A stretch of DNA of 7,240 bases from an uncultured Porphyromonas sp. GTDB taxonomy: Bacteria; Bacteroidota; Bacteroidia; Bacteroidales; Porphyromonadaceae. Position 1 is the first letter of the stretch. Every line of letters begins with the position of its first letter. The stretch covers positions 1 through 7,240 of the forward strand of contig CAMXXM010000072.1 in the NCBI GenBank assembly GCA_947253195.1, given 5' to 3'. Below the pieces are notes generated by a model. That model ran no database searches. It was not told the origin of the DNA and was given only the letters and a program-made list of their open reading frames with translations. Of this stretch, positions 1 to 6,555 are shown piece by piece. The position numbers and the translations under genes were made by a program.

Positions 1-69
1 TATACAGTCCTAGTAATATTCAATCAACTGTGTACTTTTTTCAGGAATCGCATATGCTTAGGATCATTT

Positions 70-107
70 CTAATACCGATAATAGTGGCGACTAATATCG
101 GTATTAG
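70..107. repeat. Inverted repeat able to form a long hairpin with GGCG loop
   Basis: Bases 70-86 pair with 91-107 over 17 positions with one A-A mismatch (82/95), leaving a GGCG tetraloop at 87-90. The outer arms are TAATACCGAT (71-80) and its reverse complement (97-106). On the plus strand the stem is followed by a pyrimidine-rich tract (108-118), so it could be a weak AT-rich terminator for a plus-strand gene lying left of the window. On the minus strand no U-run follows. It overlaps the tandem repeat that begins at 97. The pairing is seen directly; any function is inferred. Confidence 0.6.
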
Positions 108-149
108 CTTTCTCTTTTATCGGTATTAGCTTTCTCTTTTACCGGTATT
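97..149. repeat. 22-bp tandem direct repeat, two exact copies plus a partial third
   Basis: A 22-bp unit starting ATCGGTATTAG and ending CTTTCTCTTTT occurs exactly twice, at 97-118 and 119-140. A 9-bp partial copy with one mismatch (ACCGGTATT) follows at 141-149. The ATCGGTATTA core is also present inverted at 71-80, so four related cores lie within 80 bp. The unit is about two helical turns long, which would put protein sites on the same face of the DNA, but a simple replication-slippage duplication is equally possible. It lies beyond the terminator of the serine operon. Confidence 0.75.
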
Positions 150-192
150 GGATTGGCGCGATACTTGACCTACGGAGAGGTCCCTTTGGGGC

Positions 193-233
193 AAAAAAAG
201 AGTGCCTGTGGTCATACAACCACAGGCACTCTT
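193..233 (-). terminator. Rho-independent terminator of the serC-serA-DUF1015 operon
   Basis: Bases 219-233 and 198-212 form a perfect 15-bp stem around a 6-nt loop (213-218). Read on the minus strand, the GC-rich hairpin (core AGTGCCTGTGGT) runs into seven consecutive T (199-193), two of which are also in the stem base. It starts 33 nt after the DUF1015 stop codon, in the right orientation and place to end the operon transcript. The run of T is on the minus strand only, so it is a one-way terminator. Confidence 0.95.
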
Positions 234-265
234 CTACTTTATCGGGGAGATAATGGTCTCTTATC

Positions 266-1522
266 TCATCTTTCGTCCTCAAGGGTGTGGACAATGAGAC
301 CGGAGCGAAGCTTCGGCTCAAACCAAGTCGCCTTGGGGGGCATGATGTTGCCGGTGTCAGCGATCTTCATGATCTGTCCCATAGTCACAGGGTAGAGTGC
401 CAAGGCCATGGTCATCTCACCACTATCGACGCGGCGCTGCAGCTCCTCGAGACCGCGAAGTCCACCGACGAAGTCGATGCGGTTACTGGTCCTGAGGTCA
501 CCAATATTGAGGATGTCCTCGAGGATCAGGTTGCTTGATACCGTCACATCCAGGATGCCGACAGGATCGTTGTCATCGTAGGTGCCTGGCTTTGCGGTGA
601 GGGAGTACCACTGACCATCAAGGTACATACTGAAGTTGTGGAGCTTATTGGGGTGGTAGATCTCCTTTCCCTTACACTCTACATCGAAATTCTCCTCCAG
701 CCTCTTGATGAATTGCTCCTTCGTCAGTCCATTCAGGTCCTTGACCACACGATTGTAGTCCATGACGTGCAGGTGACTGGCGGGGAAGGCAACTGCCATA
801 AAGTAATTGTACTCCTCCTTACCGGTGTGATTGGGGTTGGCTTCAGACCTCTCCTTACCCACACGAGCAGCAGCGGCAGAGCGGTGATGGCCATCGGCAA
901 TATAGAGCGCAGGCATCTTGCCAAACTCTCTCGTGATGGTCTCAATGTCTCTGTCATCCCTGATGACCCAGAAGGTGTGGCGGAAGTCCTCAGGAGGAGC
1001 GACGAAGTCGTACTCCGGCTCAGTTTTGCGGTACTTATCAATGATCGCCTGCAGGTCTGCATTGTCCGGGAATGCGAGGAAGACAGGTTCCATGTTCGCA
1101 TTGAGGACATTGACGTGCTTCATACGATCGTCCTCCTTGGCCTTGAGCGTGAGCTCATGCTTACGGATGACGTTATTGAAGTAGTCGTGTACGTAGGCAC
1201 CTACCACAAAGCCGTACTGGGTACGGTCGCCCATAGTCTGAGCATAGAGGTAGTAGCAGGGTTTATCATCCTGTACCAGCCAGCCTTTCTTGACAAACTT
1301 GTCCTTCTGCTCACAAGCTGCGGTATAGACCTCGGGGTCGTGCTCATCCTTACCAGCGGGGAAATTGATCTCCGGGCGGATGATATGGTAGAGGGACATC
1401 GGATTGCCCTCGGACTCCTTGCGAGCCTCCTCAGTGTCGAGGACGTCGTAGGGACGTGAGCTGACCTTGGTGACCAGATCCTTGGGAGGGCGCCAGCCCT
1501 TAAATGGTTTTACTGTAGCCAT
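266..1522 (-). CDS. DUF1015 family protein, third gene of the serine operon
   Basis: A 418-residue protein of the DUF1015 family, whose function is not firmly established. Recognisable family signatures are SRPYDV at residues 22-27, the RKHELT segment at 120-125, the hallmark ADGHHRSAAAA at 209-219, and a conserved C-terminal PPKATWFEPKLRSGL at 395-409. No signal peptide or membrane segment is seen, so it is probably cytoplasmic. The DGHHR motif resembles the DG(H/E)RR-type box of the ParB/sulfiredoxin fold, which includes free-serine kinases such as archaeal SerK; this similarity is an analogy from the motif only. It starts 20 nt after serA and is followed by the operon terminator, so it is co-transcribed with serC and serA. 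That position suggests a role in phosphoserine/serine metabolism or its control, possibly covering a step not otherwise seen here (no serB). The ATG at 1522 starts MATVKPFKG, a usual N-terminus for the family. Family assignment is sure; function is open. Confidence 0.93.
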   Translation of the reverse strand: MATVKPFKGWRPPKDLVTKVSSRPYDVLDTEEARKESEGNPMSLYHIIRPEINFPAGKDEHDPEVYTAACEQKDKFVKKGWLVQDDKPCYYLYAQTMGDRTQYGFVVGAYVHDYFNNVIRKHELTLKAKEDDRMKHVNVLNANMEPVFLAFPDNADLQAIIDKYRKTEPEYDFVAPPEDFRHTFWVIRDDRDIETITREFGKMPALYIADGHHRSAAAARVGKERSEANPNHTGKEEYNYFMAVAFPASHLHVMDYNRVVKDLNGLTKEQFIKRLEENFDVECKGKEIYHPNKLHNFSMYLDGQWYSLTAKPGTYDDNDPVGILDVTVSSNLILEDILNIGDLRTSNRIDFVGGLRGLEELQRRVDSGEMTMALALYPVTMGQIMKIADTGNIMPPKATWFEPKLRSGLIVHTLEDER

Positions 1523-1542
1523 TATTATTGGGATAGTAGTGG

Positions 1543-2481
1543 TTACTTATTGACTTGGAACTTGACCTCTCCTTCGCTGAAGAGGGCAACGATCTGATGG
1601 GCAGCAGCGAGACCGGCATTGATGTTGGCCTCGACAGTCTGAGCACCCATCTTCTTGGGGGTGGAGAAGTAGCGGTCACCCAGCTTCTCGCGATACTCCG
1701 CATCCATATCGGGCATAATATCGGTGAGATACTTGAGATCCTCACGCTCCTGCAGGAGCTTCAGAAGACCAGCCTCGTCGATGATCTCCTTGCGCGCAGC
1801 ATTGAGGAGGACACCGCCCTTAGGCATGTTCTTCACGAGGTCATAGTTGATGGATCCCTTGGTCTCCGGCGTGGCGGGGAGGTGCAGGGAGACGATGTCA
1901 CAGGTCTTGTAGAGATCCTCCACGTTGGTGAAGTTGGTGACGTCCTCGTACTCCTTGGGGGAGCGCTCCTTGCTTTGCTCGAAGGAGGGATCGAAGCAGT
2001 AGATCTCCATACCGAAGCCGCGTGCAATACGAGCAGCGCAGCGGGCGGTGTGACCAAAGGCGTGGAAGCCGATCTTCTTGCCCATAAGCTCGCTACCGGA
2101 CTTGCCGTTGAAGCGATTGCGTGCTGCAAATACAAGCAGACCGAAGACGAGCTCTCCGACAGCGTTGGAGTTCTGTCCGGGAGTGTTCTCTACGATCACG
2201 CCTTTCTCCTTAGCATATTGGGTGTCAATGGAGTCGTATCCGGCACCGGCGCGGACGATCACCTCCAGCTCCTTGGCGGCATCGATCACCCCTTTGGTGA
2301 TCTTGTCACTGCGGACGATGAGGGCATTGGCGTCAGCGACTGCCTTGAGCAGCTCGTCCTGGCTCTGGTACTTCTCCAGCACCTCGAGCTTGTAGCCGGC
2401 ATCCTCCACGATCTTGCGGATCTGTGGCACTGCAGCGGAATTGAAGGGCTTCTCGGTAGCTACTAATACTTTTTTAGTCAT
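1543..2481 (-). CDS. serA: D-3-phosphoglycerate dehydrogenase, short type III form
   Basis: This enzyme oxidises 3-phosphoglycerate to 3-phosphohydroxypyruvate with NAD, the first step of the phosphorylated serine pathway in the cytoplasm. The 312-residue protein has the two-domain D-2-hydroxyacid dehydrogenase fold: a split substrate domain (about 1-100 and 285-312) around a Rossmann domain (about 101-284). It ends without the ACT or other C-terminal regulatory domain of the roughly 410-residue E. coli enzyme, so serine feedback inhibition by that route is not expected. Landmarks are VRAGAGYDSID (76-86), the nucleotide loop KKIGFHAFGHTA (135-146) with Asp164 placed to bind the NAD ribose, and the catalytic Arg230 in NAARKEIID. 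The usual catalytic His is replaced by Lys276 in STPKKMGAQT, as in the lysine class of type III enzymes known from Bacteroides and Entamoeba. The usual glutamate position reads PDMD (257-260). It lies 22 nt after serC and 20 nt before the DUF1015 gene. Glyoxylate or other hydroxyacid reductases share the fold, but the serC neighbour supports SerA. Confidence 0.93.
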   Translation of the reverse strand: MTKKVLVATEKPFNSAAVPQIRKIVEDAGYKLEVLEKYQSQDELLKAVADANALIVRSDKITKGVIDAAKELEVIVRAGAGYDSIDTQYAKEKGVIVENTPGQNSNAVGELVFGLLVFAARNRFNGKSGSELMGKKIGFHAFGHTARCAARIARGFGMEIYCFDPSFEQSKERSPKEYEDVTNFTNVEDLYKTCDIVSLHLPATPETKGSINYDLVKNMPKGGVLLNAARKEIIDEAGLLKLLQEREDLKYLTDIMPDMDAEYREKLGDRYFSTPKKMGAQTVEANINAGLAAAHQIVALFSEGEVKFQVNK

Positions 2482-2503
2482 TGTGATATCAGGCTATCGT
2501 GAG

Positions 2504-3577
2504 TTAGAGGATCTCCTTCTCAAAGTCCTGCATGCACTTAACAAGTGCCTCCACGCTGTAGAGGGGCAGTGCGTTGTAGAGAGAGCAGCGGCATCCACCG
2601 ATAGAGCGGTGACCCTTGATGCCCTCCATACCTCTCTTCTTGGCGAAGTCAAAGAATGCAACCTCCTTGTCCTTATACTCGTCAGCGAGGACAAAGTCTA
2701 CATTCATCAGAGAGCGATCCTCTTTCCTGGCTACGCCGCGGAAGACCTTAGAGCGGTCGATCTCGTCATAGAGTACCTTTGCTCTCTCCTTAGCTCTCTT
2801 CTCAAGCTCATCGAGACCACCGATCTCCTTGAACCACTTAAGCGTCTGCTGCATCACGTAGATCTGGAATACAGGAGGCGTATTGTAGGAGTCGGGGTGA
2901 TCGACGTGGGTCTGGTAGTCGAGGATCTTCGGGATGGCACGACCGGTCTTGCCGAGGGCGTCCTTACGTACGATCACGAAGGTGACACCGGCGGGGGCGA
3001 TATTCTTCTGTGCACCACCATAGATGCAGATGTACTTGGAGAAGTCGATGTGACGGGTGAAGATGTCAGAGGACATATCAGCGATCAGTGGCACACCAAC
3101 CTCAGGATCCTCACGCAGCTCCGTACCGTAGATGGTGTTGTTGGAGGTAAAGTGGAGGTAGTCGTACTCGTCCGGTGAGAGCTTCGGGAGCTCGGGGTAG
3201 AAGGTGTAATTGGCATCACGGCTGCTTGCGATTACATCAACATCACCTACGACTTGAGCCTCCTCGATAGCCTTATGAGCCCAGTTGCCGGTATCGACAT
3301 AGGCAGCCTTTTTCTTGAGGAAATTGACTGCGTGAGCATAAAACTGCAGGCTGGCTCCACCACCGAGGAAGAAGACCGTGTGTGTATCAGGGATCTCAAG
3401 CACCTCCTTAAAGAGTGCTGTGGTCTCAGCGAGCGTGTCTTGGAAGGTCTTGCTACGGTGGGAGATCTCAATCAGAGAGAGATCTGTGCCGTTGTAGTTG
3501 AGTACCGCACGAGCGGCCTCCTTGATAACACCCTCATCCAGGATACATGGTCCTGCAGTGAAATTGTGCTTTTTCAT
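2504..3577 (-). CDS. serC: Phosphoserine aminotransferase
   Basis: A PLP-dependent class V aminotransferase. It converts 3-phosphohydroxypyruvate and glutamate to O-phosphoserine and 2-oxoglutarate; the same enzyme often serves vitamin B6 synthesis. At 357 residues it is full length for SerC (about 360). The N-terminus KKHNFTAGPCIL (2-13) is the family signature and fixes the ATG start at 3577. Other marks are ISHRS (38-42), the cofactor phosphate loop GGGASLQ (72-78), the segment SNNTIYGTE (145-153), and the Schiff-base lysine Lys191 in YGGAQKNIAPAG. The C-terminal substrate site is GHRSIGGCRCSLYNA (322-336), with His323, Arg324 and Arg330. It is the first gene of the operon, 22 nt ahead of serA, whose product it uses. 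A Bacteroidota -7 promoter element lies about 60 nt upstream. No strong Shine-Dalgarno precedes the start; the leader is A-rich, as usual in this phylum. No oddities were seen. Confidence 0.97.
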   Translation of the reverse strand: MKKHNFTAGPCILDEGVIKEAARAVLNYNGTDLSLIEISHRSKTFQDTLAETTALFKEVLEIPDTHTVFFLGGGASLQFYAHAVNFLKKKAAYVDTGNWAHKAIEEAQVVGDVDVIASSRDANYTFYPELPKLSPDEYDYLHFTSNNTIYGTELREDPEVGVPLIADMSSDIFTRHIDFSKYICIYGGAQKNIAPAGVTFVIVRKDALGKTGRAIPKILDYQTHVDHPDSYNTPPVFQIYVMQQTLKWFKEIGGLDELEKRAKERAKVLYDEIDRSKVFRGVARKEDRSLMNVDFVLADEYKDKEVAFFDFAKKRGMEGIKGHRSIGGCRCSLYNALPLYSVEALVKCMQDFEKEIL

Positions 3578-3636
3578 GACGATTGTAAAGTTGCTTTGAA
3601 AAGTGATTGAATGTTGTTCTTGTTACTCTTATGGTC

Positions 3637-3667
3637 CAAAGATATGTATTATTTTCGAAGTTAACAC
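3637..3667 (-). promoter_or_regulatory. Predicted promoter of the serC operon
   Basis: The minus strand reads TATCTTTG at 3644-3637, an exact match to the Bacteroidota -7 consensus TAnnTTTG. The -33 region is poor: TGTTAA near 3667-3662 is the closest candidate at roughly the right distance. An A-tract of seven A (minus strand, 3685-3679) lies just upstream and could act as an UP-like element. Transcription would begin near 3630, giving a leader of about 50 nt with no obvious riboswitch or attenuator hairpin. Confidence 0.6.
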
Positions 3668-3758
3668 GGATTTGTAGGTTTTTTTCTTCATACTCGCCGT
3701 CTCCGTTCGTAGGCGGAAAGGTTTCATCCCACTGTTGTCATTTTCCGAAGTATATAGT

Positions 3759-3770
3759 ATAAAGCTTTAT
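3759..3770. other. 12-bp perfect palindrome in the MBOAT-serC intergenic region
   Basis: ATAAAGCTTTAT reads the same on both strands. It lies 8 bp upstream of the -33 element of the predicted plus-strand promoter and inside the AT-rich gap between the two operons. It could be an operator half-site pair or simply AT-rich chance sequence. The rest of the 253-nt gap (3578-3830) holds the two promoter signals and a weak CGCC/GGCG inverted repeat (about 3695-3715) without a U-run. I see no gene and no intrinsic terminator for the MBOAT transcript there. Confidence 0.3.
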
Positions 3771-3778
3771 CCCTTGAC

Positions 3779-3808
3779 TTGATCCGCTAACTCTTACCTT
3801 TATCTTTG
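3779..3808 (+). promoter_or_regulatory. Predicted plus-strand promoter facing the 3' end of the MBOAT gene
   Basis: TTG at 3779-3781, a 19-bp spacer and TATCTTTG at 3801-3808 match the Bacteroidota TTTG/TAnnTTTG promoter at its preferred spacing. A near-match TACCTTTA overlaps at 3795-3802. Transcription would start near 3814 on the plus strand, 15-20 nt before the end of the oppositely oriented MBOAT gene, so the product would be antisense to it. No plus-strand gene follows. A short inverted repeat ATAGT-CT-ACTAT sits at the predicted start (3814-3825). It may drive an antisense RNA, be a relic, or be chance. Confidence 0.45.
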
Positions 3809-3830
3809 CAGCAATAGTCTACTATAAGTG

Positions 3831-5312
3831 TCAGAATTGGAAGTAGATAAACGGCTGTACACCAGCGCTCCTGAATTGCGCGAGGATCACTAATACTGCT
3901 GCAAAGAGCAGCGTCTGAGCCCAGAGGGGAGCTCTGGTTACGCTGCTCTGGATAGACTCCCGCCACTTCTCCGGGCAGAAGTGAAGCAGGAAACCGGTGA
4001 TGATGAGAGCTGTCACCATCCGATACCCTGCGAAGAATTGTGGTATCACTTCAGGGTGGAACTCCTGCGTGATCATTGTCAGCATATCCCACACACCACT
4101 GATCGACCCCATGCGAAAGAAGATCCACGTGAAGCAGACAAAGTGAAAGGTGATGATCACGGAGATGGCTCTCCATACCGGGCTCATCTCTGCGCCGGTG
4201 CGACCCAGCCCGGGGAAGAGACTTAGGAAAAACTTGTGTACCGCGAGAGCCACTCCGTGCATAGCACCCCATAGGACGAAGCGGATATTGGCTCCGTGCC
4301 ATAGTCCTCCAAGGAGCATCGTAATGAGGAGGTTGATGTAGGTGCGGATCTTTCCTTTCCTATTCCCTCCCAGAGAGATGTAGACGTAGTCCCTCAGCCA
4401 AGAGGAGAGAGAGATGTGCCAGCGTCGCCAAAACTCGGTGATAGTGGCCGACTTGTAGGGGAAGTCAAAGTTGGTATTGAAGTGATACCCCATCCAGAGT
4501 GCCAGCCCGATCGCGATGTCTGAGTAGCCGGAGAAGTCGCAGTAGATCTGCAGCGCATAGCCGTAGACGCCCATTAAGTTCTCAAATCCGCTGTAGAGCA
4601 ATGGCTGATCAAATACCCGGTCAACAAAGTTGAGCGATATATAGTCTGAGATCACCCCTTTCTTAAGCAGTCCACAGAGGATCAGAAACAGCCCCCGACC
4701 GAAGTCTTCCCGACTCACCCCGGGGATCCTGTGGATCTGCGGGATGAAGTCGACCGCTCGGACAATCGGGCCGGCTACCAGCTGCGGGAAGAAGGATATG
4801 TAGAATAGGTAGTCAATCCATCGCTTGAGCGGCTCTATCTTTCCCCGATATATGTCGATCACATAGCTCAGGGACTGAAAGGTAAAGAAAGAGATGCCCA
4901 CAGGCAGAAAGATGTCAAAGTGATGCCCCTCCGGTGTCGCTCCGAAGAGTGGAGCAAAGGAGTCGTAGAGGAAATTCGTGTACTTGAAGTAACAGAGCAG
5001 TCCGAGGTCGAGGAGTAGGCTGAGCACGAGCCAGCCTTTCTTTCCCGTCCTGCTTTCGCTCTTGGCGATCTGCCGACCTATGATGAAGTCGGTCGTCGCT
5101 AAGAGGATTAGGAGGACAAAGTAGACTCCGCTGGAAAGATAGTAGAAGTAGAGGGAGAAGAGCACCACCCAGATTGTCCTCGGGAGATGGCACCTGCGGA
5201 GCAGATAGAATACCGGGACAAAAAGGAGGAAGAGGACTAGGAAGAGACCGCTATTGAAGAGCAGAGGGGAGGCCGGGTCATAGCTCAGTAACCCTATGAT
5301 TTTTTGCCACAT
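3831..5312 (-). CDS. MBOAT family membrane O-acyltransferase (AlgI/PatA/DltB-like)
   Basis: An integral inner-membrane acyltransferase expected to move an acyl (usually acetyl) group from a cytoplasmic donor to the periplasmic side for O-acylation of a polysaccharide or peptidoglycan. The 493-residue length is normal for AlgI-like proteins. Hydrophobic segments repeat along the chain, roughly eleven or twelve, starting at 19-40 and ending near 463-480. Family motifs in order are FQSLSYVIDIYRG (145-157), FFPQLVAGPI (174-183), YCDFSGYSDIAIGLA (257-271), FWRRWHISLSSWLRDYVY (294-311) and GGLWHGANIRFVLWG (335-349). His339 in WHGA is the conserved catalytic histidine and His299 matches the second conserved one. 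The MWQKIIGLLSYD start is followed by the LLFNSGLFL stretch typical of Bacteroidota members, supporting the ATG at 5312. It begins 8 nt after the preceding SGNH gene and closes the cassette. Its acceptor (capsule, LPS or peptidoglycan) cannot be told from sequence. No intrinsic terminator follows. Confidence 0.94.
   Translation of the reverse strand: MWQKIIGLLSYDPASPLLFNSGLFLVLFLLFVPVFYLLRRCHLPRTIWVVLFSLYFYYLSSGVYFVLLILLATTDFIIGRQIAKSESRTGKKGWLVLSLLLDLGLLCYFKYTNFLYDSFAPLFGATPEGHHFDIFLPVGISFFTFQSLSYVIDIYRGKIEPLKRWIDYLFYISFFPQLVAGPIVRAVDFIPQIHRIPGVSREDFGRGLFLILCGLLKKGVISDYISLNFVDRVFDQPLLYSGFENLMGVYGYALQIYCDFSGYSDIAIGLALWMGYHFNTNFDFPYKSATITEFWRRWHISLSSWLRDYVYISLGGNRKGKIRTYINLLITMLLGGLWHGANIRFVLWGAMHGVALAVHKFFLSLFPGLGRTGAEMSPVWRAISVIITFHFVCFTWIFFRMGSISGVWDMLTMITQEFHPEVIPQFFAGYRMVTALIITGFLLHFCPEKWRESIQSSVTRAPLWAQTLLFAAVLVILAQFRSAGVQPFIYFQF
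3905..3949. repeat. Two-tier inverted repeat inside the end of the MBOAT gene
   Basis: Bases 3905-3913 (AGAGCAGCG) pair with 3941-3949 in a perfect 9-bp stem. Inside it, CCAGAG (3921-3926) pairs with CTCTGG (3932-3937) around a 5-nt loop. The structure covers codons about 455-470 of the MBOAT gene. No U-run follows on either strand, so it is not a standard terminator. It would lie near the 5' part of any RNA made from the plus-strand promoter at 3779-3808. It may be a chance product of the coding sequence. Confidence 0.4.
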
Positions 5313-5320
5313 GAGATGCG

Positions 5321-6550
5321 TTAGTTGATCATTGCACGAGAGTCGAGATAGCGCTTATAGTCCTTGGCAAGCGCATCGGCTATGGAGTTTCCGAGGGATT
5401 TGTAGCCCTCGGTGGTGAGGTGGATCCGGTCACTTTGGAGTAGCCCCTCGGAGACTAGTCTGTCTGCTCCTCTCTCCCCGCCGAATATCTCGAATGTATC
5501 GATGTATCCAACGCCCAGAGCCTTTGCCTCCTCTATTATGGCACGTGAGACCAGCTTGACGTTGGGATTAGGAGCGGTCCGACCTCGACGACGTGAGACA
5601 TAACACATGACCGGAGTGGAGAGGACGATTTTTGTCTCCGGACAGCTTTTTCTCAATTGGTTGACAAGGCTTCTCACAGATGCCCTTTCTGCCGATGAGC
5701 TGATACGCCCCATAGCATCGTTGGTACCGAGTGAGAGGATGATCAGGTCAGGCTTCAGCTTCGACACGGAGCTGGTAAAGTGATCCTTGAGGTAGGTCTG
5801 ATAGGTAGCCCCATTGTGTCCCAGAGTATGCACGGTCACGCCCGGAGCCCGACCCTCTAAGCTCGCACCATAGAAGGTCGCGCCTGCCGGAATCACCAGT
5901 CCTGTGGATGTGACGCTGCGCTTAAGGTCAAGGGTATCCGTCTCGCAGAAGCCTGCGGTAAGGAGGGAGAATGGGCGTAGAGGCGAGTCGGACCAGTCCC
6001 CTGAGAGGGAGAAGGGTCTGTCATTGGGACCATGGAAAACGATTACTCGGTCAAAACGGACGCCATCACACGTGGAGAGAGTCACCTCCTGAGGTCTGGA
6101 GACGATAGACCGCATCTCTATCCCTGTGGGACCTTCGCCTGCATAGGATCTGCGGGTGATCTGATCGGTCGCATAGCCGCCCCGTCTTCCTTGCAGCCTC
6201 ATATGGCGGGGCTCGTTGGCCCCTAGTATCCGGTAGGGGGCGATCAGTCCTGGCCCTGAGAGCCCAAACTGTCGCCCGAAGTATTCCCTGATCGGCATTG
6301 TGAAGAAGCCCGCCTGTACATGCGAGTCGCCTAAGTGCAGGACGATGGTATGATCATCTACGCCCGGTACCGAGCATCTCTGCCATATGGGGTCGAGGTA
6401 GCCACGAGGTGCTACCACCCGGACTGCACGCTCTTGTCTGTAGAGGTCGTACTGCGACTCCTGCTGAGCCTTCAGCAATACCCCTGAGCCGAGCAACGGT
6501 ACGATCGCCCGGAGTAGTAGGAAAAGGTGGATAGGGTAGTGAGACCGCAT
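5321..6550 (-). CDS. Secreted SGNH/GDSL hydrolase-family protein with inserted beta-rich region, probable O-acetyltransferase/esterase
   Basis: A 409-residue SGNH-fold protein, probably periplasmic. It likely transfers to, or removes from, an envelope glycan the acyl groups delivered by the MBOAT partner. The N-terminus (hydrophobic from about residue 7 to 26, then LLKAQQ) reads as a Sec signal peptide cut near Ala28. There is no lipobox cysteine. Block I is HLGDSHVQAGFF (72-83) with nucleophile Ser76. Block II is HTLGHNGATY (241-250) with an oxyanion glycine. Block III is LSLGTNDAM (272-280) with Asn277. Block V is SDRIHLTTEGY (373-383) with Asp374 and His377. The four SGNH residues are all present, so it should be active. 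About 165 residues separate blocks I and II, against a few dozen in simple members. This insert (about 110-235) looks beta-rich and recalls the carbohydrate-binding insert of peptidoglycan O-acetylesterase Ape1; that match is an inference. It lies 5 nt after the upstream SGNH gene and 8 nt before the MBOAT gene. Whether it is a transferase or an esterase cannot be decided. Confidence 0.88.
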   Translation of the reverse strand: MRSHYPIHLFLLLRAIVPLLGSGVLLKAQQESQYDLYRQERAVRVVAPRGYLDPIWQRCSVPGVDDHTIVLHLGDSHVQAGFFTMPIREYFGRQFGLSGPGLIAPYRILGANEPRHMRLQGRRGGYATDQITRRSYAGEGPTGIEMRSIVSRPQEVTLSTCDGVRFDRVIVFHGPNDRPFSLSGDWSDSPLRPFSLLTAGFCETDTLDLKRSVTSTGLVIPAGATFYGASLEGRAPGVTVHTLGHNGATYQTYLKDHFTSSVSKLKPDLIILSLGTNDAMGRISSSAERASVRSLVNQLRKSCPETKIVLSTPVMCYVSRRRGRTAPNPNVKLVSRAIIEEAKALGVGYIDTFEIFGGERGADRLVSEGLLQSDRIHLTTEGYKSLGNSIADALAKDYKRYLDSRAMIN

Positions 6551-6555
6551 AAACT

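Noticed and set aside
153..395. Small plus-strand open frame at the left intergenic region
   Set aside because: It runs through the operon terminator and then the DUF1015 coding region in antisense; there is no promoter and no recognisable product.
638..1459. Plus-strand open frame of about 270 codons opposite the DUF1015 gene
   Set aside because: Antisense shadow of a conserved gene; no motif, no start signal and no promoter found in front of it.
1555..2466. Long open frame on the plus strand (about 300 codons) opposite serA
   Set aside because: It mirrors serA almost end to end, its translation is Leu/Val/Gly/Asp-rich with no recognisable motif, and serA is a certain gene. Strong codon bias in serA leaves few antisense stops.
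2414..3178. Plus-strand open frame of about 250 codons opposite serC and the serA start
   Set aside because: It spans the junction of two real genes in antisense and has no family features.
3679..3685. Plus-strand run of seven T as a terminator
   Set aside because: No stem-loop precedes it on the plus strand. It is better explained as an A-tract upstream of the serC promoter on the minus strand.
3695..3715. CGCC/GGCG inverted repeat as a terminator of the MBOAT transcript
   Set aside because: The stem is only four base pairs with a long loop, and no T-run follows on the minus strand.
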